Origin: Sphingobacteriales bacterium
Lineage (GTDB): Bacteria > Bacteroidota > Bacteroidia > Chitinophagales > JADIYW01
Reading direction: 5' to 3'
NCBI GenBank assembly: GCA_016719635.1
Contig: JADJYT010000004.1
Coordinates: forward strand, 1-64,000
DNA length: 64,000 bases
Shown here: piece after piece, positions 24,684 through 32,847 of the stretch
Numbering within the stretch: the first letter of the stretch is position 1
How the letters are laid out: each line of letters begins with the position of its first letter
The notes under the pieces: model-generated
Told to the model about the DNA's origin: nothing
The model's input: only the letters and a program-made list of their open reading frames with translations
The model's database searches: none
Program-made: the position numbers and the translations under genes

Positions 24684-27299
24684 TTATTTGTTGTCTTCCA
24701 ATGCTTTGTTAATCATAAATGAAATATAAGCTCTGTGCGATTTTGTGGCAGCATCACCCGCTACATTCGCTTTCATCCAGGCCAAGATGCGTTTTATTTC
24801 ACCAAAGGAGGCAGACTTGGAAATGTGAGAATAAGAATTGTTTTTCAGGTCAATAATGCCAAGCAGACGCATGACATATTCTCTTTGAATATTCTGCCGA
24901 ATGGTAGATGCGGAACCTGCCAGGTCTTCCGTAAAAATGCTGTTGGTCAGGTCCGTCAGCATATCCGTCAGCTCGTATTTATTGCCGTATAATCTAGAAT
25001 CTGTCAGGCGCTGCATGACAGTCGCATTCAACAGGTGGTCTAATACTCCGCGCTGCATGTTTACAATTCGTTCATGGATTTTCGGGTCTTCATTCTCTTT
25101 TCTGAAATCAAATCCTCGTCGCTGCATTTGCAGGTATGCAAAAATATCTTCAGGTGTCTTAAAAGCGTTTTTTGAAAAGGCATACTTAGCCAATGCCGCC
25201 ATAGCCTTTTTTTGTTCGGTTACGGTTACAGGGGTTAATGGTTTTTCCGTAGGAGCAGCCCCGGCAAAGTTTCTGTTGACATAGATGCCGCCGATAAAAC
25301 GGGTAATGGTATTCAAACTCCTGGAATAATGACCGGATAATATCAGATAGGCGTTTCGTAATTCATGAAAAGACCGGTTGGGTAATGTATATTTCTGGAT
25401 TAATTTTGGTAGTGCATTGTTTACCATTTCTATGTTACTGATTGCGTAAGCGATGGCATCATCTGACATGTCAAACAAATTAGCACGAGGGTCAATTCCT
25501 CTGCCTGGAGAACGCATGTCGTCTGCATCGTTGAAGAATCGGTTTTCTCTTTTTGAAGACTCCGATAATATTTTCTGCAGCATTTCAGTTTCTTCATATT
25601 CAGATTTTGCAGGTGTGTAACCGTATCGGATTGCCCAAATATCATAGGGGCCGGGTTTGATATCGAAGAATACACCTTGTTTGTTCTTGTCAGGGGATAT
25701 GTTTGGTATGGTGTAATCCATGACAGAAGCAGTTAAGCCAACGGTAGAACCCAGTTTGGTGTCCTGCATCTGGTCAAAGGTGTGCAGCTGGGAAGCGATA
25801 AAGTTGTGATTTAATCCAAAGGTATGCCCCACTTCGTGCAGCACCAGGTCAAATAATGCCTGTTTGATGAATTTATCCTTGTCTATATCGCTGAAATCAT
25901 TGGCGGTTAACAACTGGTTGCCGTACAAAATATTCTGATGCATCGCTTCACCGTACAAACAGCCATCATAGTTCATTTGTGCCGGTTCCTGCATGTTATC
26001 CAGTGCAGCGATATCATATAATTTTTCCAGTTTTAACCGGTTGGTCAGAAATACCAGTTCCAGCATGATGTCTGCGCCGATAATTTCTCCCGTTCTCGGA
26101 TTCACAAAGCTCGGACCGTAGCCGCCGTAAGGAGGACGCGGAGATGACGTAAAACGTATCACGTTGTAGCGAATGTCTTCGGCTTCCCAGTTAGCAGTAT
26201 CCGGTTGTATATAGCATTCCACGGCATTCTTGAATCCGGCGGCTTCAAATGCTTCATTCCAGGCTAAAACTGCATCCTTGATGATTTCTCTGAATTCCAC
26301 GGGGGTGGTTTTCTCCACCCACCACACAATTGGTTTTACCGGTTCTGAAATTTTGGCTTCCGGATTCTTTTTCTGCAGGTTCCATCGGTGTATCAGGTCT
26401 TTCCAGGGAGTTGTGCTCGCGGAAGTCTGGTCCGTAATCTTTTCCATAAAATAACCTATTCTCGGGTCGTCTGCCCTTGGAATAAAATTGTCTGCCGGAA
26501 CTTCTATGATGCTGTGCTGTAACTTAACAGAAACGAAACGGGCATCGGTTACTTCATCGGAGCCATTGTTAACCGGGGATGGATTTTCATAAATATATTC
26601 AACGGAAACATCCGTGTTATTCGGAAAATTCTTAATTGCCAGGTATTTAGATTTTTTGCTGCTCAGAGAACCGAGTGAAAAGGCATCCGGTTTGTCGGCA
26701 GGCATCTTTGTCGGCTTGATTTGAGTGAGACTTTCTCCTAAAAATAAATTGTCGGCTTCTATCAGGTAGGTTTTTCCGGTAGTTGCCGCAATTTTCTCCG
26801 ATAAAAATAAGGGTTGGTTGATATTGGCATTTTCCGCTTTGCTTAATGCATTGTTTTTGTCAAAGTAAAAGCTCGTATTTTGTAAAACGAAGTCGATACG
26901 GTCAAAGTACCTGACGATTTTAAAAATAGAGTTGTCCTTATAGCCGCCTCGTGCGTAACCGGCATCTATGATACCATCCAGCACATATGCAAAATAGATG
27001 TACTCTTTGCCAATTTTATCTTCGGTTATTTCCAGATAGGTTTTACCGTTGATGGTATCCTGATATAAGTTGAATAACCCACTTGTCTTTCTGCATTTTT
27101 CGGTCACTTCCTTAATAGACTTGAACGGCTCTTTCTTCGTGTCTTTTTTGGCTGTGGTGTCTTTGACTGCCGTTTTGGCGGTATCTGTAACAGTTCCAGC
27201 AACTGTATCCAGTTTCTTCTTGTCTTTCTTTGCATATATATTTGAAACCGAAAGTATTGCAAGTGCAATTAAAAATGAGATGGAGAAAAATGACTTCAT
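24684..27299 (-). CDS. secreted zinc-dependent metalloprotease (DUF5117/DUF5118 type)
   Basis: Large exported metalloprotease of 871 residues. The signal peptide (FFSISFLIALAILSVSNIYA) is followed by a Lys/Thr/Asp-rich linker and the DUF5118 and DUF5117 regions. The zinc motif HEXXHXXGXXH is HEVGHTFGLNH (about residue 486), with the expected Met-turn region at SVMDY about 45 residues on. WWVEKTTPVEFREIIKDAVLAWNEAF-like sequence before it (about 335-360) is also typical. The peptide substrates of this family are poorly known. Transcribed alone; the terminator at 24641-24670 closes it. Confidence 0.9.
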   Translation of the reverse strand: MKSFFSISFLIALAILSVSNIYAKKDKKKLDTVAGTVTDTAKTAVKDTTAKKDTKKEPFKSIKEVTEKCRKTSGLFNLYQDTINGKTYLEITEDKIGKEYIYFAYVLDGIIDAGYARGGYKDNSIFKIVRYFDRIDFVLQNTSFYFDKNNALSKAENANINQPLFLSEKIAATTGKTYLIEADNLFLGESLTQIKPTKMPADKPDAFSLGSLSSKKSKYLAIKNFPNNTDVSVEYIYENPSPVNNGSDEVTDARFVSVKLQHSIIEVPADNFIPRADDPRIGYFMEKITDQTSASTTPWKDLIHRWNLQKKNPEAKISEPVKPIVWWVEKTTPVEFREIIKDAVLAWNEAFEAAGFKNAVECYIQPDTANWEAEDIRYNVIRFTSSPRPPYGGYGPSFVNPRTGEIIGADIMLELVFLTNRLKLEKLYDIAALDNMQEPAQMNYDGCLYGEAMHQNILYGNQLLTANDFSDIDKDKFIKQALFDLVLHEVGHTFGLNHNFIASQLHTFDQMQDTKLGSTVGLTASVMDYTIPNISPDKNKQGVFFDIKPGPYDIWAIRYGYTPAKSEYEETEMLQKILSESSKRENRFFNDADDMRSPGRGIDPRANLFDMSDDAIAYAISNIEMVNNALPKLIQKYTLPNRSFHELRNAYLILSGHYSRSLNTITRFIGGIYVNRNFAGAAPTEKPLTPVTVTEQKKAMAALAKYAFSKNAFKTPEDIFAYLQMQRRGFDFRKENEDPKIHERIVNMQRGVLDHLLNATVMQRLTDSRLYGNKYELTDMLTDLTNSIFTEDLAGSASTIRQNIQREYVMRLLGIIDLKNNSYSHISKSASFGEIKRILAWMKANVAGDAATKSHRAYISFMINKALEDNK

Positions 27300-27355
27300 G
27301 ATAATAGATTAATGTGAACAAAAATACCAATTTTTACCAATTTTAATAAAATAAT

Positions 27356-27383
27356 AAACCATCCTGTATAAGTAGGATGGTTT
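27356..27383 (-). terminator. rho-independent terminator of the metal operon
   Basis: AAACCATCCT (27356-27365) and AGGATGGTTT (27374-27383) form a perfect 10-bp stem with an 8-nt loop, followed on the minus strand by a T-rich stretch (ATTATTTTATT). It lies after the last gene of the leftward metal operon. Confidence 0.75.
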
Positions 27384-27408
27384 ACGGTATTATTACAGTC
27401 TGACCGGA

Positions 27409-27744
27409 TTATCTCTCATACTGGCAGCATTGCGGCAATTGATGATAGGCGGAATCACTGGCTTTGTATTTTTCTGTATCATAACCGCTATTGGCTATGT
27501 TTTGTTGAATCTTATCGACGGAAATTTTTGCAGGAGCGAAACTGATGGTTACTATTCCGTTTTCCTCATTCCAGACGGCGGACTTCACCCCATCCGCTTT
27601 GGCCGCCTTTTCTATACGTTTTTTACACATATCACAGTTGCCCCAGACCTTAAATGAAGTCTTTGTGAGGTCCTCTTTAGCAAAGGTATTTACAGATAAA
27701 AAGGTACAAAAAATGGTCAGGATGACAAGAGGCGCATTTTTCAT
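27409..27744 (-). CDS. periplasmic heavy-metal-associated (HMA) domain protein
   Basis: Small exported metallochaperone of 111 residues. The signal peptide (PLVILTIFCTFLSVNTFA) is followed by one HMA ferredoxin-like domain with the metal motif CDMC in VWGNCDMCKKRIEKAA (about 36-51), then VKSAVWNEENGIVTISF and ISVDKIQQNIANSGY. HMA domains of this kind bind Cu(I), Zn or Cd through the two Cys. A further CC near the C-terminus (LPQCCQYE) could also bind metal. Last gene of the operon. Confidence 0.88.
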   Translation of the reverse strand: MKNAPLVILTIFCTFLSVNTFAKEDLTKTSFKVWGNCDMCKKRIEKAAKADGVKSAVWNEENGIVTISFAPAKISVDKIQQNIANSGYDTEKYKASDSAYHQLPQCCQYER

Positions 27745-27791
27745 TTTATTTCTTTTAAACGGTTACAGATAATACAGCATATTTCATGCCG

Positions 27792-28289
27792 TTATTTCGG
27801 CTTCTCTAGATCCATTCCACATTCGGAGCATTTGCCGGGTTTGTCAGAATTGATGTCTTTGTGCATAGGACAGGCGTACAGGGCAGTTCCTTTTTCTGCG
27901 TCTTTCTTGCAGCAGGCTTTTCCTTCTCCTTTCTTATCAAAGGCGGCGGAATCTTTCTTGCAGCAGGCTTTCTCTTCGCCGGCTTTGCATTTATCGCAGC
28001 ATTTTTCTTCCCTGGTGCAGGTGCCGGAACATTTATCGCAGCATTTCTCCTCTTTACAGCAGCCGGGTTTTTTGCTGCAGGCTTTCTCTTCGCCGGCTTT
28101 GCATTTGTCACAGCATTTTTCTTCCCTGGTGCATTTATCTGAACACTTGTCGCAGCATTTCTCCTTTTTGCAGCAACTCGCTTTTTCGCAGGTTCCATCT
28201 TTTTTACAACAGTGTTTGCAGGCTGTTGCGCCAAGTAAGGTAGCCACTAAGACCATCATAATGACTACGATTGATTTGATTTTTTTCAT
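27792..28289 (-). CDS. exceptionally Cys-rich metal-binding protein with C-terminal heavy metal binding domain
   Basis: Exported or lipid-anchored protein of 165 residues with about 30 cysteines. It starts with a signal sequence (IVVIMMVLVATLLGATAC) whose last residue may be a weak lipobox Cys. The mature part is built of CC and CxxC units (KCCDKC, REEKCCDKCKAGEEKAC) and contains a 38-residue tandem duplication. The C-terminus is a heavy-metal-binding domain of the YHS-like kind found in Cu/Ag ATPases and efflux proteins: YACPMHKDINSDKPGKC then ECGMDL. The composition suggests metallothionein-like buffering of Cu, Zn or Cd in the envelope. The other long frames across this region are by-products of the repeats. 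Confidence 0.85.
   Translation of the reverse strand: MKKIKSIVVIMMVLVATLLGATACKHCCKKDGTCEKASCCKKEKCCDKCSDKCTREEKCCDKCKAGEEKACSKKPGCCKEEKCCDKCSGTCTREEKCCDKCKAGEEKACCKKDSAAFDKKGEGKACCKKDAEKGTALYACPMHKDINSDKPGKCSECGMDLEKPK
27963..28190. repeat. 114-bp tandem duplication inside the Cys-rich gene
   Basis: Two copies, 27963-28076 and 28077-28190, each coding for 38 residues. The first 57 bp of each are nearly identical (GCAGGCTTTCTCTTCGCCGG start), and the second halves are more diverged. The length is a multiple of three, so the frame is kept. Confidence 0.85.
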
Positions 28290-28322
28290 GTTGTGTTTGT
28301 TTTAATAAGTTGTATAATGTGT

Positions 28323-29918
28323 TTAATTGATAAAAATTCGGAATCCGCCATAAGCGGTTACGCCCATAACGGGAGCATATACCTGATATGTGTCAAAAAA
28401 GGAGGTATACGGCATGCCTAAGATAACGGATTTCTGCCGATAATTTGTAATGTTTTCGGCACCGATGAACAGCTCGGCATGTTTAAAATATTTCATCACC
28501 TGTACATTCAGCAATACATACCTGGGTGAATACCTTTTACCGGCATCGCCGGCAAAGCTGTTCGGCAGCCTTCGCCTTCCGTTGATGCTGGTATTCACAT
28601 CAAACTGCCATTGCTGATTCGGTGTCTTATAGCTGAGTGCTACCAGCCCTTTGTGCATGGCCTGTAATGGCTTTTGCAGCAGAACACCGTGATACGTCAG
28701 CCGCACATCTTCCAGGCGGTAAGCGGCTTTCAGGTCTAATCCCTTCAATACCTCAAAAGCAAACTCCACCAGCAAACTGTTGGAGAATGATTTGCCTTTC
28801 AGGTTGGAGATAACGGCATCCCCATCGGCATTGTCTATATCCACCACAGATTGACGGATGAAGTCAGTCCGGAAGAAATCTACCGAGAAACTTCCTTCCC
28901 GGTTCCATAAGTTGAATTTCTGTGTTAAACTTAACCCATAGTTCCAGAGAATTTCCTTCGAAGGGTGTTCCTGAAAGATGATATTCCGCGAACTGGCTAA
29001 TAAAGATTGGTTTTCTGTCAGGATGTTGGGTACGCGGAACCCGCTTCCGGCTGCCACACGAAGGATGGTTTTTTCATGCCTGTCCAGCACAAATCGTGCA
29101 TGTACTCTCGGGTGAAACTGGAAACCCGCACGTGTGTGGTAATCTCCCCGGAAACCCGCCACCACTGTTATTTTTGTTCCGTATTTATACGTGTATTCGG
29201 TAAAAAATCCTGGTATGATATCGCTTCTCCTGAACTGCAGGGAGTCGAGTCGCTCGTTGAGATGGTCATACACAAAATTGAACCCGCTGACCATGCTGTG
29301 CGCATCATTCCTGATGGTTGTCTGATAGAGTAGGGTTCCGGTGAAAGAGGCCTGCCGGGTGTCAAATAGTTTGGTGCCATACCCAGACTTTTGCTGATGG
29401 TACACCCCTGAGAACTGGCTTCCGATACTGCTTTCTTCATCGAAGATATAGCCTGTCTTTGCAAAGCCTTCCACGCGCCTGGTGTTGATGTTGATGCCGA
29501 ACAGCGACAGCGAATCCGTGCCGTGTTCATGAATATGGCGGATTTGCCCTCCCTCCCGGTTTTCACTCAGAACTTTTACCATGTATTGCCCTTCCACCTT
29601 CTCGCCGTGGTAGTCCCAGCGGTTCAGCAGGTTGTATTGCTTTATCACAGGCTGGTCCAGAAAGCCGTCGTGGTTCATGTCCTGTTTGACGGGTGTAAAT
29701 GCGCCGTTCGCCATCAGCACGGTTCCGAGCCTTGGATTGATTTTGTGATTGATCAGCAAGTTGGTTTCAATACGTGCATTCTGATTGCCGAACAGGTCAA
29801 AGAATAATCTGGTAGAATCATTGAAACTGCTTTTAAATTCCACATTCATGGAACCGGTAACGCCTTCATAACTGCTTTTGACAGATGGTATTCCTTTCGA
29901 TACGGAAATGGATTTCAT
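28323..29918 (-). CDS. TonB-dependent receptor, C-terminal fragment (plug end and beta-barrel)
   Basis: Outer-membrane receptor barrel, 531 residues, lacking its own signal peptide and most of the plug. It begins MKSISVSKGIPSVKSSYEGVTG, which is internal plug sequence in intact receptors, and continues with barrel strands to a C-terminal aromatic strand (VTAYGGFRIFIN). Its ATG overlaps the stop of the N-terminal fragment as ATGA (29915-29918). Adding one base before this point joins the two as one receptor of about 730 residues. The neighbours suggest uptake of, or response to, a metal complex such as copper. Confidence 0.8.
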   Translation of the reverse strand: MKSISVSKGIPSVKSSYEGVTGSMNVEFKSSFNDSTRLFFDLFGNQNARIETNLLINHKINPRLGTVLMANGAFTPVKQDMNHDGFLDQPVIKQYNLLNRWDYHGEKVEGQYMVKVLSENREGGQIRHIHEHGTDSLSLFGININTRRVEGFAKTGYIFDEESSIGSQFSGVYHQQKSGYGTKLFDTRQASFTGTLLYQTTIRNDAHSMVSGFNFVYDHLNERLDSLQFRRSDIIPGFFTEYTYKYGTKITVVAGFRGDYHTRAGFQFHPRVHARFVLDRHEKTILRVAAGSGFRVPNILTENQSLLASSRNIIFQEHPSKEILWNYGLSLTQKFNLWNREGSFSVDFFRTDFIRQSVVDIDNADGDAVISNLKGKSFSNSLLVEFAFEVLKGLDLKAAYRLEDVRLTYHGVLLQKPLQAMHKGLVALSYKTPNQQWQFDVNTSINGRRRLPNSFAGDAGKRYSPRYVLLNVQVMKYFKHAELFIGAENITNYRQKSVILGMPYTSFFDTYQVYAPVMGVTAYGGFRIFIN

Positions 29919-30523
29919 CCAGGAGCGGGAATATGGTCCAGCCCGAAGGTGGATGTAAGGCCGCGCATAAATGGAACACCCTCCAGCAGGTTTTGCACAT
30001 ACAGTCCGCTAAGACCTAACAGTTTGATTTCTTTGGCGCCGGTCACCGCGTCCGAATAGTTTACATCTACGGAGGCATTTGTCTGAAAACTTTCTGACAG
30101 GTTGCAGCACGCCGCTTTCTTGATTTCGCCGCTTTCTATCTTTTCCGTTTTCATCGGGTTGATGGTAGAGATAAAGCTGGTTTGTCTTTTTGCCTTTATG
30201 CTGACTTCCTTCAGCTGGATTTCCGGCACCAGTTTTACAGTGATATCCTTTAATGCAGTGATTAAAATCGTATCACTGAAATACCCCACATAGCTTATCA
30301 GCAGCAAATGTGGCAGGCTGTCCGGTTGTTCCAGAATGGCGATTCCATACTCGTTGGTGGTTGCGCCGATGTTGGTATTTACCCATTGTACATTGGCACC
30401 CATTAAAAGCTCATTTGTCTTCTTATCGGTAATTTTTATTTGTATGCTTTTGGCGTTCTGGCTGAATGCAGGATGAAAAAACCATACATTCAAGCTCATC
30501 AACACCAATAATAAATGTTTCAT
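29915..30523 (-). CDS. TonB-dependent receptor, N-terminal fragment (signal, carboxypeptidase-like domain, plug)
   Basis: First 200 residues of the same receptor: signal peptide (LLLVLMSLNVWFFHPAFS), a carboxypeptidase-regulatory-like domain (IQIKITDKKTNELLMGANV to about 100) and the start of the plug (ESFQTNASVDVNYSDAV, KLLGLSGLYVQNLLEGVP). A CC pair lies just before the plug (KKAACCNLSESF). It stops at TGA right after GLDHIPAPG; intact homologues would read on through P-W-M-K. The stop results from a missing base in CCTGG. Either the gene is inactive, or the sequence has an error here. Confidence 0.8.
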   Translation of the reverse strand: MKHLLLVLMSLNVWFFHPAFSQNAKSIQIKITDKKTNELLMGANVQWVNTNIGATTNEYGIAILEQPDSLPHLLLISYVGYFSDTILITALKDITVKLVPEIQLKEVSIKAKRQTSFISTINPMKTEKIESGEIKKAACCNLSESFQTNASVDVNYSDAVTGAKEIKLLGLSGLYVQNLLEGVPFMRGLTSTFGLDHIPAPG

Positions 30524-30579
30524 GTATTTTTATTAGAGATGAAATAATATCGTTACTGTTTGAACAATATCAATATCTG

Positions 30580-31017
30580 CTAACAACGGAAAACCTGCAA
30601 CTCGGAACGTTCAGGTAAAAGAAGGGGTTTTAATTGAAGAAGTTTTTCCGGGGGAGATAACCCGGATGAATAATAAAATGTGTAGGCGTTTTGGGTATAT
30701 GTATTGTTAGTGAAACAAAAGAAACTATCCAGAATTTTTTCAATCGGTTTTATAACCATCGATTTGGACAGGAATCCTTCGACCGTCAGTTTGTTGAAAA
30801 ACTGTTTGTGTTCACAACAATTCTTTTTGCTGGGTACGGGTTTTTCATTACAGCAGGATCCAGCCGGTTTTTCCATGTCACAGGTTGGCTGGGTAACCAT
30901 GGAAAAACTGCGTGTTTTGGAAATAGTGCAGATATGTTCGAATACAAAAACGCCACTCGTGGAGAATAAGACTACAAATGCTATGATTAAAGCGGATATA
31001 TTAGTTTTGTATTTCAC
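30580..31017 (-). CDS. HYC_CC_PP-type small exported protein
   Basis: Protein of 145 residues with an N-terminal hydrophobic segment (ALIIAFVVLFSTSGVFVF). It matches the Bacteroidota pattern called HYC_CC_PP: H-x-C after the signal (FEHICTISK), CC pairs (GSCCNEKP, KKNCCEHKQ) and a PP near the end (GLSPPEKLL). Function unknown; such genes are found beside TonB-dependent receptors and HMA proteins, as here. The start is GTG. First gene of the metal operon, with a TAACTTTG promoter box upstream. Confidence 0.7.
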   Translation of the reverse strand: MKYKTNISALIIAFVVLFSTSGVFVFEHICTISKTRSFSMVTQPTCDMEKPAGSCCNEKPVPSKKNCCEHKQFFNKLTVEGFLSKSMVIKPIEKILDSFFCFTNNTYTQNAYTFYYSSGLSPPEKLLQLKPLLLPERSELQVFRC

Positions 31018-31031
31018 GTTGTTACCAACTT

Positions 31032-31039
31032 CAAAGTTA
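31032..31039 (-). promoter_or_regulatory. -7 promoter box of the metal operon
   Basis: TAACTTTG on the minus strand is an exact TAnnTTTG match, 14 bp before the GTG start of the first gene. Confidence 0.5.
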
Positions 31040-31127
31040 GCATGTATTCGCTTGTTTTACCTGATAAAATTGTTTAAATAGCGTTAATATTTATCATAAG
31101 ATAGCAATAGTTTAAAAATGGAATGAG

Positions 31128-31135
31128 TAAGTTTG
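31128..31135 (+). promoter_or_regulatory. -7 promoter box of the PlsC-like gene, 5 nt before the ATG
   Basis: TAAGTTTG, exact TAnnTTTG, followed by GGTAA and the ATG. Confidence 0.45.
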
Positions 31136-31140
31136 GGTAA

Positions 31141-31959
31141 ATGGGATTAAAAGATATTATACAAAATATGACCAACCCTAAGGATGCGGACATCTTTCTG
31201 AACCGTTTTCCCAATAAGGTGGGCTCATACGGCTACGACCCGTGGGGGTTCAATATCAATGGCATCAAGCCGTTTGTAGGTGCCGGTAAGTTTTTCTATG
31301 AAAAATATTTTCGGGTGGAGGCGCACGGACTGGAGAATATACCACAGCAGGGAAGGTGCCTGATCATTGCCAATCACAGCGGGCAGCTGCCGCTGGACGC
31401 CATGATGCTGGGCTACACGATGGTGACGAACGAGCATGCTCCGCGCGCACCGAAAGGCATGTACGAACGTTTTGTGCCGCAGGTGCCGTTTATCAGTTCC
31501 ATTTTTTCACAATGGGGTGGAACGGTGGGTGATCCCGAGAATTGCATCAAGATGCTGGAAAATGAAGAAGCCGTGATGGTATTTCCGGAAGGCGCAAGAG
31601 GAATTTCCAAACCGTTCAAGAAACGATATTAGCTGCAGCAGTTCGGGCTCGGATTTATGTATATGGCATTGCAGACAAAATCACCGATAATCCCTGTCGG
31701 GATTGTGGGCTGCGAGGAGTCCATCATCAATTTCGGCAATATGGATTTTTTACAGAAACTCATCAAATTTCCGGCAGCTCCCGCCCTGATACCATTCGTG
31801 TTCCCGACCAAAATTATCATGAATATCGGCAAACCCATGCTGTTTGAAGGCGACGGCAGCCGCGAATATCTGGTAAAAGAAATGGTGGAAGAGGTGAAAC
31901 GGGAAGTAAAACACCTCATGGATATCGGCTTGCGCCAGCGCACAGGAATTTTCAGTTAA
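31141..31959 (+). pseudogene. PlsC-like 1-acylglycerol-3-phosphate acyltransferase, interrupted by an in-frame TAG
   Basis: Lysophospholipid acyltransferase family. The part before the stop has the HX4D catalytic motif (NHSGQLPLD, about 78-86) and the FPEG motif (FPEGARGISKPFKKRY). A TAG at 31630-31632 follows at codon 164. After it the same frame continues without shift (LQQFGLGFMYMALQTKSPIIPV, with IVGCEES) to 31959, a normal family ending. One C-to-T change of a CAG Gln codon explains the stop. The 272-codon gene would otherwise be intact. Amber read-through or a sequencing error are the alternatives. Confidence 0.85.
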
Positions 31960-31986
31960 GGCAGCACGTTTACTTTCTGAAATGTT

Positions 31987-32378
31987 TTAATGTAAGTTCT
32001 CCATTACCTTCATCAGTTTTTCAGTCACCTCTCCGGCAAGGCTGCCCAGGACTTCATTATGAACGGCACTCATCGTTTCGTTGGGATTGATGGCTGAAAC
32101 TTCCACAGCTCCATTCTCCTTTTCCTGTACCACCACATTACACGGCAGCAATACACCAATTTTGTCTTCGCACTGCAAAGCCCTGTACGCAAAGGTGGGG
32201 TTGCAGGGCGCAGTATCGTGTATTGTTTATAATCCACGTCGATTTTCTTTTTCAGGGTATCTTTCATGTCAATTTCGGTAATGATACCAAACCCTTCTTC
32301 TTTCAGGGCTGCCTTCACGATTTCGATGGTTTCTTCAAAATTTCTGCCAAGGAGTGTTTTGTCAAAGGAATAGCTCAT
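31987..32378 (-). pseudogene. DUF302 domain protein, broken by a frameshift
   Basis: DUF302 proteins are small, of unknown function and often found near metal or redox genes. The ATG at 32378 gives MSYSFDKTLLGRNFEETIE and EEGFGIITEIDMKDTLKKK. At about 32205-32211 (GGGCG on the + strand) the frame shifts. The other frame carries the rest: ALQCEDKIGVLLPCNVVVQE and VSAINPNETMSAV to the end at 31987. One missing base restores a protein of about 130 residues, the family length. A TAACTTTA promoter-like box lies at 32394-32401. Confidence 0.8.
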
Positions 32379-32458
32379 ATTGTTTCTTTTCACTAAAGTT
32401 ACAGATAATTTTGTTAACCTATTCCAGAATAAAATAACTCCATGGCCCACCAAACGAT

Positions 32459-32700
32459 GGGTGGTGTCTTTTCATTTTAGATATAATGATGATAATTGTA
32501 GTAAGTCTGCACTATCCACCCCTGAATCCCCTCCGGGAGAGGAAATGCGGACTGTAGTTAACAAAAAAGAATTACCGGGTTATTGTAAAAGTAAATACAA
32601 GAAGAATATCATTGTACACATTTCCCTCCTTGAGGAGGGATTCGGGGAGGTGATTTTAGGGTTTGAGATGCATAACGAAAGCTGCAACGATGCAGAATTT
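32459..32700. repeat. interspersed repeat element, copy 1
   Basis: Non-coding. Starts GGGTGGTGTCTTT, contains CCACCCCTGAATCCCCTCCG on the left and CCCTCCTTGAGGAGGGATTC on the right; these halves are inverted repeats, each with an inner hairpin. The internal segment (GAATTAC ... GTAAATAC ... AAGAATATCA) and the sequence after it (GATGCATAACGAAAGCTGC) align with copy 2 at 34854 in the same orientation. The open frame across it is not a convincing gene. This explains most of the gap from 32379 to 32847. Confidence 0.7.
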
Positions 32701-32770
32701 GGCTTTATTTGTATTTGGCTTTAAGAGTGGATGCTAAGTATAATTTGGAGATTATTTCAGTAGGGTAGTT

Positions 32771-32789
32771 CGTTGGTTACAAACCAACG
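32771..32789. other. 8-bp perfect hairpin downstream of the glycosyltransferase gene
   Basis: CGTTGGTT and AACCAACG around ACA. It lies after the stop of the leftward glycosyltransferase gene but is not followed by a T-run on that strand, so it is either a weak terminator or part of a separate repeat family. Confidence 0.4.
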
Positions 32790-32847
32790 ATGGCAGAGGC
32801 GAAACACTAAAGCCATGAGGAGATTAGGTGGAATTTAGCCAACTGAT

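Noticed and set aside
27806..28305. Long alternative frames across the Cys-rich gene on both strands
   Set aside because: They are by-products of the repeated TGC/AAG codons; only the frame with signal peptide and metal domain makes sense.
29915..30523. Two independent genes for the receptor halves
   Set aside because: Neither half is functional on its own as judged by domain content; they join at one missing base.
32380..32724. Plus-strand frame of 114 codons
   Set aside because: It runs through the interspersed repeat copy 1 and has no family features.
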